A stretch of DNA of 29,937 bases from CAYJHC01 sp964370035 (GCA_964370035.1 CAYJGT010000015.1:1-29937); one strand, 5' to 3'; counted from the first letter of the stretch, positions 16,277-24,992 are shown. Made by a program: numbers and translations. The notes: generated by a model from the sequence alone, not told the origin.

Positions 16277-18603
16277 TAGTTTACCTCGTGAGTTTTCCTG
16301 TCTTCAACTTCAATTTTCTTTGCATCATTAAATCTATCTACCGTTCCTACTAAATAACCCGTAATTCTTCTTATTCTTTCGAATCCTTCATCTCCATCAC
16401 TTTCTTTTCTCTTACACATAGGGCACTCATTATCGATAACACCTGTGTAACCACAAACAGGGTCTCTATCTACAGGATGATTGATTGACCCATAGCCCAC
16501 TCCAGACTCTTTCATGTGCCTTATTATTAGTTCAAAGGCCTCTAGATTTTTTAATGGATCTCCATCAACTTCAACATAACTTATATGCCCTGCATTGCAA
16601 AGCTTGTGATAAGGTGCTTCAATACTAATCTTTTCAAAAGCACTAATACTAAAATTAACTGGTATATGAAATGAATTAGTATAATAATCTTTGTCGGTAA
16701 CCCCTGGAATTTCTCCATATTTTTCTTTGTCAATTCTAACAAATCTTCCCGATAACCCTTCTGCTGGTGTGGCTAGCAATGTGTAATTCATCCCTACTTG
16801 GCTTGCTCTTTCATCTACATATTTTTTCATGAAGCCTACTATTTCTAATCCAAGGTTTCTCGCTTCTTCTGTTTCTCCGTGATGGCTTCCAATTAAAGAT
16901 GTTAAGGTTTCCGCAAGTCCAATAAATCCTAAGGATAATGTACCATGTTTCAATACTTCCCCTATAGTATCATCCGACTTTAGCTTTTCAGAATCTTGCC
17001 ATAACCCTTGCCCCATTAAAAATGGGAAGTTCTTAACTTTTTTCTGGGCCTGTATTTTGTATCTTTCCATTAACTGCTCACAAGCGAGCTGAAGTTTTCT
17101 CTCTAATTCTTCAAAAAATTGGTCTAAGTTTCCGTGGCATTTTATTGCTATTCTAGGTAAATTAATAGAAGTAAAGCTTAAGTTTCCTCTACCACTAACA
17201 ACTTGCTTTTCTTTGTCATAAACATTAGCAATAACTCTAGTTCTACAGCCCATATATGCAACTTCGCTCTCTGGATCCCCTTCTTTGTAAAATTGTAGGT
17301 TGTAGGGCGCATCTAGAAATGAGAAGTTAGGGAATAATCTTTTAGCGGAAACTTTCATTGCTAGTTTGAACAAATCGTAATTAGGATCTTCTGGGTTAAA
17401 GCTAATTCCTTCTTTTACTTTAAATATATTAATTGGGAAAATAGCTGTTTCTCCATTTCCAAGGCCAGCTTCAGTTGCAAGCAGTATACTTTCAATAACA
17501 AGACGGCCTTCTGGAGTTGTATCTGTACCATAGTTGATAGAAGAGAACGGTATCTGCGCTCCCGCTCTAGAGTGCATTGTATTTAAGTTATGTACAAAGG
17601 CCTCCATAGCTTGATAAGTTGCTCTCTTTATTTCAGTTAAAGCATATTCCTGTGCTTTTTTTTGTATCTTCAACACTTGTTTTTCATCTAAATACGATAC
17701 TAATTTTTCTGCTTCATATTTTTGATAGTCGTCTTCATTTGCCATAGTAGGACAAAGACCTTTTTCATCAAAAATATCTTTACCTATTTTTTTTGCTGTT
17801 TCCACACCATTTTCTTTGTCATAAATAATTTCCATTAATTTGCCAATGTTTGTCCAGTAAAGTCTTTTAAACGTCTTCTTTACTCCATCCGCCATTCCAT
17901 AGTCAAAATCGGGTATACTTTGTCCTCCATGTTGATCATTTTGGTTTGATTGGATTGCAATACAAGCCAGTGCAGCATAGCTTTGTATATCATTTGGCTC
18001 TCTTAAGAACCCATGTCCTGTGGAGAAACCTTCTTTAAATAACTTTCTAATGTTTATTTGGCAGCAAGTTGTAGTTAGTGTTAAAAAATCTAAGTCGTGT
18101 ATATGAATATCTCCTTCTTTATGAGCCTTGCTGTGAATCGGATTTAACACATACATATCATAGAACTGTTTAGCTCCCTCTGAACCATACTTAAGCATAG
18201 TCCCCATAGCTGTATCACCATCAATATTTGCATTCTCTCTTTTTGCATCATTATCTTTTGCATCTTTAAAAGTTAAATCTTCATAAACTTTCATTAATCT
18301 AGTATTCATATCTCTAACTTTTGTTCTATCATTTCTATAAACAATAAACTCTTTTGCTGTTCTAGCATGCCCATTATCAATAAGAATTTTTTCGACTGCA
18401 TCTTGAATTTCTTCTACTGTAGGTGTATCATTATGGCAAACTTCTGTTAAGTACAGTTCTACTTGTTTAGCTAAATAGTCTGCTTTTTCTTTATCGCTTC
18501 CTCCCAAAGCTTTTGCCGCTGAATAAATTGCTTCTGATATTTTTTCAATTTTAAAATCAGACACCCTTCCATCTCTTTTAACTATTCTCTTAATGGTTCC
18601 CAT
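16276..18603 (-). CDS. nrdD: Anaerobic (class III) ribonucleoside-triphosphate reductase
   Basis: A 775-residue oxygen-sensitive enzyme reducing NTPs to dNTPs with a glycyl radical. Residues ~3-95 are the ATP-cone allosteric domain (IKRIVKRDGRVSDFKIEKISEAI). The catalytic barrel follows, and near the C terminus lie zinc-site cysteines (CGYTG, then CPMC) and the radical loop RRITGYLVGTVDRF with Gly749. AAGGAG lies six bases before ATG 18603. An upstream NrdR-like box and promoter suggest repression by NrdR. Confidence 0.97.
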   Translation of the reverse strand: MGTIKRIVKRDGRVSDFKIEKISEAIYSAAKALGGSDKEKADYLAKQVELYLTEVCHNDTPTVEEIQDAVEKILIDNGHARTAKEFIVYRNDRTKVRDMNTRLMKVYEDLTFKDAKDNDAKRENANIDGDTAMGTMLKYGSEGAKQFYDMYVLNPIHSKAHKEGDIHIHDLDFLTLTTTCCQINIRKLFKEGFSTGHGFLREPNDIQSYAALACIAIQSNQNDQHGGQSIPDFDYGMADGVKKTFKRLYWTNIGKLMEIIYDKENGVETAKKIGKDIFDEKGLCPTMANEDDYQKYEAEKLVSYLDEKQVLKIQKKAQEYALTEIKRATYQAMEAFVHNLNTMHSRAGAQIPFSSINYGTDTTPEGRLVIESILLATEAGLGNGETAIFPINIFKVKEGISFNPEDPNYDLFKLAMKVSAKRLFPNFSFLDAPYNLQFYKEGDPESEVAYMGCRTRVIANVYDKEKQVVSGRGNLSFTSINLPRIAIKCHGNLDQFFEELERKLQLACEQLMERYKIQAQKKVKNFPFLMGQGLWQDSEKLKSDDTIGEVLKHGTLSLGFIGLAETLTSLIGSHHGETEEARNLGLEIVGFMKKYVDERASQVGMNYTLLATPAEGLSGRFVRIDKEKYGEIPGVTDKDYYTNSFHIPVNFSISAFEKISIEAPYHKLCNAGHISYVEVDGDPLKNLEAFELIIRHMKESGVGYGSINHPVDRDPVCGYTGVIDNECPMCKRKESDGDEGFERIRRITGYLVGTVDRFNDAKKIEVEDRKTHEVN

Positions 18604-18706
18604 ACTTTTCTCCTTTTCATACTCTTTTGAAATATTAACTACAAAGGTTCGTAGCTTGATTTCTCAATTTTTTAGCTATTCTACGAATTTATACAAAACA
18701 GGCAAT

Positions 18707-18722
18707 ACACTAGATATAGTAT
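18707..18722. promoter_or_regulatory. NrdR-box-like operator
   Basis: ACACTAGATATAGTAT agrees at 14 of 16 positions with the NrdR box consensus as I recall it (acaCwAtATaTwGtgt). It lies about 105 bases upstream of nrdD, just downstream of the predicted promoter. NrdR usually binds two boxes about three helical turns apart; I found no second good match at that distance. Confidence 0.5.
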
Positions 18723-18745
18723 ATTTTCTATAATATTCTTATAAA

Positions 18746-18773
18746 ATTATACCTTATTTCGTATATTAATCAA
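18746..18773 (-). promoter_or_regulatory. Promoter of nrdD-nrdG
   Basis: On the minus strand TTGATT (18773-18768) and TATAAT (18751-18746) are 16 bases apart. Transcription would start near 18739, giving a leader of about 135 bases that contains the NrdR-like box. Confidence 0.6.
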
Positions 18774-18943
18774 TAGGCAAATGAAAAAAAAACAAAACAT
18801 AATTTTATATTATTATCAAACAAAAAACATTGCAGATTTTCAATTTGATATTTAATGCGCATATTTATAAATAATATCTCGGCTCTTCATCTCAGTTTTT
18901 CAACACATATTACCACTATAATTAAAAGAACTGGCTTCAGTTT

Positions 18944-18971
18944 TTGATATTTTTCATTTTTATGATATTAT
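18944..18971 (+). promoter_or_regulatory. Promoter of the PepD-like gene
   Basis: TTGATA (18944-18949) and TATTAT (18966-18971) are 16 bases apart on the plus strand, 73 bases before the ATG at 19045. There is no competing gene between. Confidence 0.5.
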
Positions 18972-19044
18972 ATAAGTATTATTTTCTCTGTCATAAACAG
19001 GCCATTGAGAAAGAAAAGTTGTACATCAGCATTAAGGAGAAATT

Positions 19045-20442
19045 ATGAAAAAAAGTTTTTCAACAATTTTTATTATAGCAATAGGCATAATGTTAACAAT
19101 AGTAATAATTATGTTAACTCAAATCAATTCTGACGAAATTTCCGAATCCAAAAATATTAAAACTTCTTTGTATTCAAATTACGAAGAGCTAAAAAGCTTT
19201 TATTCAGAAGCTGATAGCCATAGTCAAGTAGTCGATTACCTTTACAATTGGGGCACAGAAAATGGATTTTCCGCAAGCAAAAACGGTAATATATTGACTA
19301 TCACCAAAGCGGCAAGCGAAGAATACTACAAAGTTCCTACTACCACGCTACATATAGATGTCGACTTAGATGATAGCAAATCCTTAGCACAATCTACTTC
19401 GATAGCTCTTAGTATATTACTAGGTACATCAGATTTTGGAGAAGTATCAGTAATATTCACTCCTTCGAATCACTTTGACTATTATGGAGCAAGTTCACTT
19501 CCCCATACTCTTCTTGATACTGATAATTTAGTTTCTTTAAGATACGCAGAAGACTCAGGCTTAACAACTACAACTGCATCTCAATCCGAAATTTCTCTAA
19601 ATTCAAAATTAAATTATGCAGACCCATCCTATAATAATGCTTATAAGATAACAGTAAGTGGCTTAAGCATGCCTAACAATTCCTATGAAGTTGTCTATGA
19701 ACGCAACCCTATATTGGAGCTTAGCAGCTTTATGTCCACGCTAAATGATAGCGGAATTTATTTTGAATATAGTAGTTTTGAAGCCGGAAGTTCAGGAGAG
19801 AAATTCCCATATTCTGCTTCTGTAGTCCTTCTGTTTGATGATAGAAATGAAGATACTTTTTTAAGACGCGTTTCTTCATTGGAAGAAAAATTTGACAATG
19901 AATATAAAGAGAATTACCCTGACTATAGTTTTTCTTGTGATGAAGTTCCTGTTCCATCTACGGTTATTGTCAAAGAGGATGGACTAAGAACATTAGGCTT
20001 CATCTACACCTTGTCTGACAGAATCCGTAATCTAGAAAACGATGAGCTTGTATCTGTTGCAGTATTAAATCAAATTTCAACAAGCAACGAGTTGAAGATT
20101 TCTATGACAGGCTATTCCAAAGATGATGCATCTCAAAAGGAACTATCTGATAACATAGTAAAATCAGCTGAATTATCGGGCCTTTCAGTTTCGATAAACG
20201 AAACTATTCCTAAATGGATTAGTTCTTCAGAGAACAATCAATTATTAGAAAGTTTACAAGAAAATTTAGAAAACACCGGAGTACAATCAGCAGAGCCACT
20301 ACAGACGTTCTTACCTTCTGGGTTAGGTTATTTTCAGCAAATTTCCCCAGAGACAAATCAAATTATTTTCAACACTAACAACAGTGAATCATTTGAGCAA
20401 ACGACAGCATTATTAGAATTTATAAAAAATCTAAATGAATAG
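19045..20442 (+). CDS. Membrane-anchored PepD-like (M20C) protein lacking most catalytic ligands
   Basis: A 465-residue protein with an N-terminal membrane anchor or signal (residues 7-27), then an extracytoplasmic domain. The order of blocks follows aminoacyl-histidine dipeptidase PepD: DYLYNWGTENGFSASKNGNILTI, TLHIDVD in place of GHMDMV, SLAQSTSIALSILL in place of the GADNG helix, IFTPSNHFDYYGA in place of TVDEETGMTGA, SLRYAEDSG in place of NLDSEEEG, and QQISPE in place of HSPDE. The HxD pair (His103, Asp105) remains, but the bridging Asp, the Glu-Glu pair, the later acidic ligand, the final His and the GGHSG lid motif are gone. It is probably not a peptidase. AAGGAG lies five bases upstream of the start. 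No disabling mutation is seen, so it looks maintained as a gene. The homology is my own reading by eye. Confidence 0.75.
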   Translation: MKKSFSTIFIIAIGIMLTIVIIMLTQINSDEISESKNIKTSLYSNYEELKSFYSEADSHSQVVDYLYNWGTENGFSASKNGNILTITKAASEEYYKVPTTTLHIDVDLDDSKSLAQSTSIALSILLGTSDFGEVSVIFTPSNHFDYYGASSLPHTLLDTDNLVSLRYAEDSGLTTTTASQSEISLNSKLNYADPSYNNAYKITVSGLSMPNNSYEVVYERNPILELSSFMSTLNDSGIYFEYSSFEAGSSGEKFPYSASVVLLFDDRNEDTFLRRVSSLEEKFDNEYKENYPDYSFSCDEVPVPSTVIVKEDGLRTLGFIYTLSDRIRNLENDELVSVAVLNQISTSNELKISMTGYSKDDASQKELSDNIVKSAELSGLSVSINETIPKWISSSENNQLLESLQENLENTGVQSAEPLQTFLPSGLGYFQQISPETNQIIFNTNNSESFEQTTALLEFIKNLNE

Positions 20443-20622
20443 AATTTAATTTTTGTTCTTGCATAAAATATAAACACTTTAATTTTGATTTACATATAGC
20501 CTCTACTTTAATGTAAGTTTCAATTTCACTCAATTATAATTATAGTTAAAATGGTGAGTATTTCAGAATATGTCACCTATATTTTAAAGTATATGCTTAT
20601 ATTTATTAAAAGGAGATGACTT

Positions 20623-21435
20623 TTGGAAAAGATAACAGCAGAACTACATAATTTTATAAGTTTGTATGGAGAAAAAATTGTTTTTTCGATTTTATTTTTT
20701 ATTTTTGGCTTTTTGTTAATAAAAGTTTTTCTTCGCATTCTCAAAAAAACTTTCAACAAAAGAAATTATGATCTAAATTCTTGCAACTTCATACTTTCAA
20801 TAACAAAAGTTGTTTTATATGTACTATTAGTTTGCACTGTGCTACAAATTATAGGGATCCCTGTAACAACTATAATTGCTGCCTTAAGTGTTATTGGTAT
20901 AGCCATAGGATTAGCTATACAAAATAGTTTAGCAAATGTAGCCGGTGGCCTAATTATTATTTTTACACACCCATTCCAAAAGGGAGATTATATTTTACTT
21001 GACAATGTAGAAGGTACTGTTATACAGACTGGGATATTGCAAACAAAAATTGCAACCCTAGATAACAGAATAGTATATATACCAAATGCGAATATTACTG
21101 ATAATAATCTGACAAACTTTACTGCGTCTGGAACTAGAAGAATATTATTAAATATTTCAATCAGTTATAATGATGATTATAAAAAAGCTATTTTCTTAAT
21201 AGAGGAAATTGTAAGAAAAGACTCACTAATACTCAAAGAATCAGAAGAGCATCAGCCTTTTATTCGAATGCTTGAACATGGAGATAGTGCAATTATCTTA
21301 ACTGTTAGAGTTTGGTCTAGTTCAGACAATTACTTAGATGCACGTAGCGGACTGTTAGAGAAGATTAAAGATACTTTTGACGAAAATAAAATATCAATTC
21401 CTTTTCCGCAACTTGATATTTCTATAAAAAAGTAA
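20623..21435 (+). CDS. mscS: Small-conductance mechanosensitive channel, MscS family
   Basis: A 270-residue channel that opens under membrane tension to release solutes in osmotic downshock. Three membrane helices lie at about residues 16-38, 55-77 and 82-112. The pore-lining third helix has GIAIGLAIQNSLANVAGGLIIIF, followed by the beta domain PFQKGDYILLDNVEGTV and the C-terminal alpha/beta domain. The start is TTG with AAAGGAG (20608-20614) eight bases upstream. Its last 42 bases overlap the end of the convergent DUF1461 gene. Confidence 0.95.
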   Translation: MEKITAELHNFISLYGEKIVFSILFFIFGFLLIKVFLRILKKTFNKRNYDLNSCNFILSITKVVLYVLLVCTVLQIIGIPVTTIIAALSVIGIAIGLAIQNSLANVAGGLIIIFTHPFQKGDYILLDNVEGTVIQTGILQTKIATLDNRIVYIPNANITDNNLTNFTASGTRRILLNISISYNDDYKKAIFLIEEIVRKDSLILKESEEHQPFIRMLEHGDSAIILTVRVWSSSDNYLDARSGLLEKIKDTFDENKISIPFPQLDISIKK

Positions 21436-22053
21436 TTGTATTATTGATAATATCAATAGCATTGCAATTATCATAATTGCACACATCATAAAAAACTCTT
21501 CCGGCAAAATATTTATTACGGGATCAGTTTCAGCATTAAATATCCAATAATCATTATCAAAGGCTATTTCGTGAAAGGTAACAAAAACCCATTCCCAATT
21601 CATGGCACTAAAAGTTCCTAATATTATTGGAATTCCAAGTGTTAATATGCCTGAATATTTTAAAATTTCACCCTGGCGATTCTTGATTTTATACAAAATT
21701 GTAATTATTACTAATGGTAGTAATAATAAAGTTAAATATTGAAATCTAATAAAAATTGCCTTAACTTCTTCAAAATGAATCTCTCCATGTTCTGACATTG
21801 TAAAAGAAGTAAATTCTAATTTTTCTTCTCCAAAGATTGAATTATATTCAATTAAAATTGAGTAATTTTCTATTATTTCTTCATAAGAATACCCACTTTT
21901 CTCAGGAATGTCATACAAATCAACTGCCAACTTATATAATGGTTTGAAATTTAGCGTAACAATTACCGAAAATGATATAAAAAATAAGGCTATAAAAATA
22001 GCACCAATTGTGTTTATTATTATTCTTTTATACATTATATTGTATTCTTTCAT
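21394..22053 (-). CDS. DUF1461 (TIGR01906) integral membrane protein
   Basis: A 219-residue membrane protein with one N-terminal and three later hydrophobic segments. The family signatures are HFEEVKAIF after the first loop, FVTFHEIAFDNDYWIF, and DPVINILPEEFF before the last helix. Function unknown. I choose ATG 22053, since AAGGA (22066-22062) lies eight bases upstream; a TTG at 22074 would add seven residues without a ribosome binding site. The C-terminal 42 bases overlap mscS on the other strand. Confidence 0.88.
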   Translation of the reverse strand: MKEYNIMYKRIIINTIGAIFIALFFISFSVIVTLNFKPLYKLAVDLYDIPEKSGYSYEEIIENYSILIEYNSIFGEEKLEFTSFTMSEHGEIHFEEVKAIFIRFQYLTLLLLPLVIITILYKIKNRQGEILKYSGILTLGIPIILGTFSAMNWEWVFVTFHEIAFDNDYWIFNAETDPVINILPEEFFMMCAIMIIAMLLILSIIQLLFYRNIKLRKRN

Positions 22054-22270
22054 AATTGTTTTCCTTAATTTCAATATTATTACTATTTTGTTAGCTATTT
22101 CAGAAAAAAGAAAATTTTTATTTCTATTTTAACTTGCACCTCACAAAAAAAAGGTATATTATGAAGTTACAAGAAAATGGCATATATTCTATTCGTATTA
22201 TTATACCGTTTTCAAATTGTTATTTCATTAATTTGTTCGTTATTTCTAAAAATATTGTTGCAACAAAAAT

Positions 22271-22321
22271 ATTAGTTATTGGTTATTATTTTTAGTTATT
22301 AGTTATTGGTTATTATTTTTA
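22271..22321. repeat. 27-bp-period tandem duplication
   Basis: A 24-base AT-rich block beginning ATTAGTTATTGG occurs at 22271-22294 and again, identically, at 22298-22321. It looks like a recent local duplication, and no coding frame crosses it. Confidence 0.75.
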
Positions 22322-22433
22322 ACTATTATTTATATTGTAATTTGAATTACTATTTTGGAGTAATTTGGCCAGGTGGCTATTTAGATTTATCTAAGTAGAT
22401 GGAACCGTGTTTTGTTTTCACTACTATACTATT

Positions 22434-22461
22434 TTAACACTAATGGCATTTATATTATACT
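22434..22461 (+). promoter_or_regulatory. Promoter of the small CxxC protein gene
   Basis: TTAACA (22434-22439) and TATACT (22456-22461) are separated by 16 bases. Transcription would start near 22468, leaving a leader of about 78 bases before the ATG at 22546. Confidence 0.5.
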
Positions 22462-22545
22462 TTAAATTACAATACACTTTTCATCAAAGCCCCCTCGTTA
22501 GTTACAAAGCTCTAGTAGCGAATTATCGTATGGTTAGGAGGCATT

Positions 22546-22728
22546 ATGAATATTTCAAAAAACAACTCTTCTTGCTGCAGTCTATGTGAAAAAGAAGAAG
22601 GTACAAAACACTTTGGAGACGGCTTTATTTGCGAGAATTGTATTCAACTGATAAAATCAGAGTTTACTTCAGAGAATATCAATTCAGAAAACAAAAATGA
22701 GAGTTTTTCTACATTAAGTAAAGAATAA
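22546..22728 (+). CDS. Small zinc-ribbon-like protein, CxxC-x14-CxxC
   Basis: A 60-residue protein with CSLC and, 14 residues later, CENC, preceded by FI. The spacing and the FICxxC block resemble the anti-sigma-G factor Gin (CsfB) of spore formers more than the ClpX zinc finger, whose gap is longer. The C-terminal 25 residues are Ser/Asn/Glu-rich and unlike Gin, so the assignment is tentative. AGGAGG (22536-22541) four bases before the ATG, the promoter upstream and the perfect terminator downstream support a real gene. Confidence 0.7.
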   Translation: MNISKNNSSCCSLCEKEEGTKHFGDGFICENCIQLIKSEFTSENINSENKNESFSTLSKE

Positions 22729-22755
22729 TTAAGCTATTATAGCTTATAATTCAAG

Positions 22756-22784
22756 AAAGGTGAGTAACTAAGTTACTCACCTTT
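22756..22784. terminator. Bidirectional intrinsic terminator
   Basis: AAAGGTGAGTAAC (22756-22768) and GTTACTCACCTTT (22772-22784) form a perfect 13-bp stem with a three-base TAA loop and short T-runs. It lies between the converging small CxxC gene and the sensor kinase gene and can serve both. Confidence 0.85.
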
Positions 22785-22789
22785 TATAT

Positions 22790-24289
22790 TTATTTATGAT
22801 TTTCTATACTATCTAAAGCAAATTTAAATTCAACCCCTTCATCAATATTCTTTACATCACAGTAACCATTATGCTTATCAATTATAGTTTTTACAATATA
22901 AAGTCCCATTCCAATATTTTTTGCATCTCTATTTCTAGCTTTGTCCACCCTATAGAAGCTGTCCCAAATATAATCAAACTCTTCTGGATTTATTTGATTG
23001 CCTTTATTATAGACTTTAAATACAATTTTTTCATTTTCTTTAGTAAGTATAATTTGTATTTTCTCGCCTGCCTTAGTATGCGATATTGCATTAGTAATAT
23101 AGTTACTCATTGCTTGCTTTAAATAGCCTTCTGCTCCCATAATAATTATATTATCTTCCAGAAATATTTCCAGGTCAAAATCATTCAACAATGGTTTCAT
23201 GCTCTCTGTCAAATGACTTGCCAAATCAGTTAAGTTTAATTCTTCTAGGTGCATTTGGTTATAGTCATTTTCTAAAGCCGAAATATCCAGCATACTTGCA
23301 ACCAATTCGTTTAAATTATTTGTTTCTTCTAAAATTGTATTTAAATAAAAATCTTTATCTATATTTTCAATATTACTATTTAAGTTTTCTGCATATATTT
23401 GAAGAAGTGCTAAAGGCGTTTTCATCTCATGAGATACATTGGCAACAAATTCTTTCCGCATTTTAACTAATTTTTTTTGTGCATCAACATCTTTTTTCAG
23501 TTGTATATTTGCCTCACTAAGTTCTGAGATACTCTCCTCTAATTTAGAAGACATAGTATTAATGCTTGCAGATACATTCGAAATTTCTTTTACTCTCCAA
23601 TTTTCGCTAAGCTTTGTTTTAAATTCTAATTTTGATAATGCAGCTATAGTTGCTTCCATTTCACTTATTGGCTTTGCAACAAATCTGGATAATATAGCGG
23701 CAACAATCAGGCTAATTAATAACACAACAATCGAATTAATGATTGTTGTTTCGAAAAAAGCAGCAAGGCTTGAATTTATTGCATCCATATGAATTACAAT
23801 ATCTACATAAATAGTTTCCCCAAAGCTCTCGAACTGCCCAAATAAAGCCAATTGTTCTTTCCCTTGCTCATTTTCTTTTAGTACTGCTTCTGGTTTTTTA
23901 GAATAAGATTCAGAATAATCCCCATAGAGATAGAAGAAATTGTTGCCAAAGCCATCGCTTTTTATTTTATGAGGTTGATTTATATAAATAATTTTATTAT
24001 CTGTCCTAACAATGATGTCTATTCCATATTCTTCTTGAAGTTCTGATACTGCTGACCTTACACTAAAATGTGTTCCATTATAGTTTTCTGTAATGACATT
24101 AAAAGCCTCCTCTAATACTTCGCTTCTACTATCAATATAGTTATTCTTTGAAAAAACTGAAAATAACACAACTTGTAGTCCCACTGTGAATGTAAGAAAG
24201 CTAACAAGTAAAATAAAAATAATAATTTTTAAATTAAATTTAGCTTTTGTTTTACCTATATTCAAATTACTTTTATCAGTGTTATTCAT
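22790..24289 (-). CDS. Sensor histidine kinase
   Basis: A 499-residue membrane kinase. Transmembrane helices lie at about 21-43 and 181-203, enclosing a ~135-residue extracellular sensor domain. A HAMP linker (204-256) and a short coiled coil follow. The HisKA domain has FVANVSHEMKTPL with the phospho-acceptor His287, and the ATPase domain has N-box NYITNAISH and G-box GMGLYIVK. The ATG lies two bases after the response regulator stop, with GAAGGG just upstream. The ligand is unknown; the operon begins with a MurE-like ligase, hinting at envelope sensing. Confidence 0.95.
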   Translation of the reverse strand: MNNTDKSNLNIGKTKAKFNLKIIIFILLVSFLTFTVGLQVVLFSVFSKNNYIDSRSEVLEEAFNVITENYNGTHFSVRSAVSELQEEYGIDIIVRTDNKIIYINQPHKIKSDGFGNNFFYLYGDYSESYSKKPEAVLKENEQGKEQLALFGQFESFGETIYVDIVIHMDAINSSLAAFFETTIINSIVVLLISLIVAAILSRFVAKPISEMEATIAALSKLEFKTKLSENWRVKEISNVSASINTMSSKLEESISELSEANIQLKKDVDAQKKLVKMRKEFVANVSHEMKTPLALLQIYAENLNSNIENIDKDFYLNTILEETNNLNELVASMLDISALENDYNQMHLEELNLTDLASHLTESMKPLLNDFDLEIFLEDNIIIMGAEGYLKQAMSNYITNAISHTKAGEKIQIILTKENEKIVFKVYNKGNQINPEEFDYIWDSFYRVDKARNRDAKNIGMGLYIVKTIIDKHNGYCDVKNIDEGVEFKFALDSIENHK

Positions 24290-24291
24290 TT

Positions 24292-24972
24292 TTACCCTTC
24301 TACTTTATAACCTACTCTATGTACTGTCTTTATTATCGAGCTTTCTTCTTTTAGCTTTGCTCTTAATTGTTTAACATGTGTATCAACAGTTCTATCATCT
24401 CCATCAAATTCATATCCCCAAATCTGATTTAACAATTGAGTTCTTGAAAATACCAAATTTTTATTTGTCATTAAAAAGAACAACAAGTCAAACTCCCTCC
24501 GTGTTAATTCAATCTCTTCTTCTCCAATAAACCCTTCTCTTTTTTCTAAAGATAGCTTTACTTTACCTATTTCAACAATATCCAAGTCTCTACCTACTCT
24601 CTTCAAAACATTTTCTATTCTAGCAATAAGTAGGCTTGGTGAAAACGGCTTAGTTATATAATCATCCGCTCCAATTTGAAATCCTTGGAGTTGATCATAT
24701 TCTTCCCCTTTAGCAGAAAGCATTATTATTGGAACTAATTCTTTTTCCATTCTAATATCTTCTAGTACTTCCATTCCATTTATTTTAGGCATCATTACAT
24801 CTAAAATAATTAAATCAATTTTAGTGTTTTTTTCATAATAAACGTTTAAGGCTTCTTCCCCATCATATGCAGTTAATACTTCAAACCCCTTAGCTCGTAA
24901 TAAGTCAGAAATAGCTCTTACCATTTTCACTTCATCATCTACGACTAATATACATAATTTATTGTTTAACAT
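24292..24972 (-). CDS. OmpR-family response regulator
   Basis: A 226-residue two-domain regulator. The receiver has the acidic pair Asp12-Asp13, phospho-acceptor Asp58 in IILDVMMPKING and the conserved Lys in GADDYITKPF. The winged-helix domain ends with VDTHVKQLRAKL and VHRVGYKVEG, typical of OmpR/PhoB DNA binding. ATG 24972 is chosen because GGAG (24982-24979) lies six bases upstream; a TTG at 24984 overlaps that site. It is 20 bases after the MurE-like gene and two bases before its kinase. Confidence 0.96.
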   Translation of the reverse strand: MLNNKLCILVVDDEVKMVRAISDLLRAKGFEVLTAYDGEEALNVYYEKNTKIDLIILDVMMPKINGMEVLEDIRMEKELVPIIMLSAKGEEYDQLQGFQIGADDYITKPFSPSLLIARIENVLKRVGRDLDIVEIGKVKLSLEKREGFIGEEEIELTRREFDLLFFLMTNKNLVFSRTQLLNQIWGYEFDGDDRTVDTHVKQLRAKLKEESSIIKTVHRVGYKVEG

Positions 24973-24992
24973 TTTCTTCTCCAATTTTTTAT

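Larger units (their letters stand above)
18604..19044. other. Divergent intergenic region between nrdD and the PepD-like gene
   Basis: A 441-base AT-rich stretch without a gene. It holds the nrdD promoter and NrdR-like box on the minus strand and the promoter of the plus-strand PepD-like gene. A 7-bp repeat TTCGTAG/CTACGAA (about 18651 and 18681) may form a hairpin in the nrdD leader. Nothing else was recognised in 18780-18940. Confidence 0.6.
22054..22545. other. Intergenic region with tandem repeat and possible structured leader
   Basis: About 490 AT-rich bases between the divergent DUF1461 gene and the small CxxC gene. It contains a 27-bp tandem duplication (22271-22321), a 10-bp hairpin (22377-22386 with 22389-22398, one G-T pair) in a locally GC-richer patch, and the promoter and leader of the small gene. 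I recognise no known riboswitch class. Confidence 0.5.

Noticed and set aside
22407..22589. 60-codon plus-strand open frame overlapping the small zinc-ribbon gene
   Set aside because: No ribosome binding site, and it overlaps the gene at 22546, which has an AGGAGG site and a conserved-looking Cys pattern.
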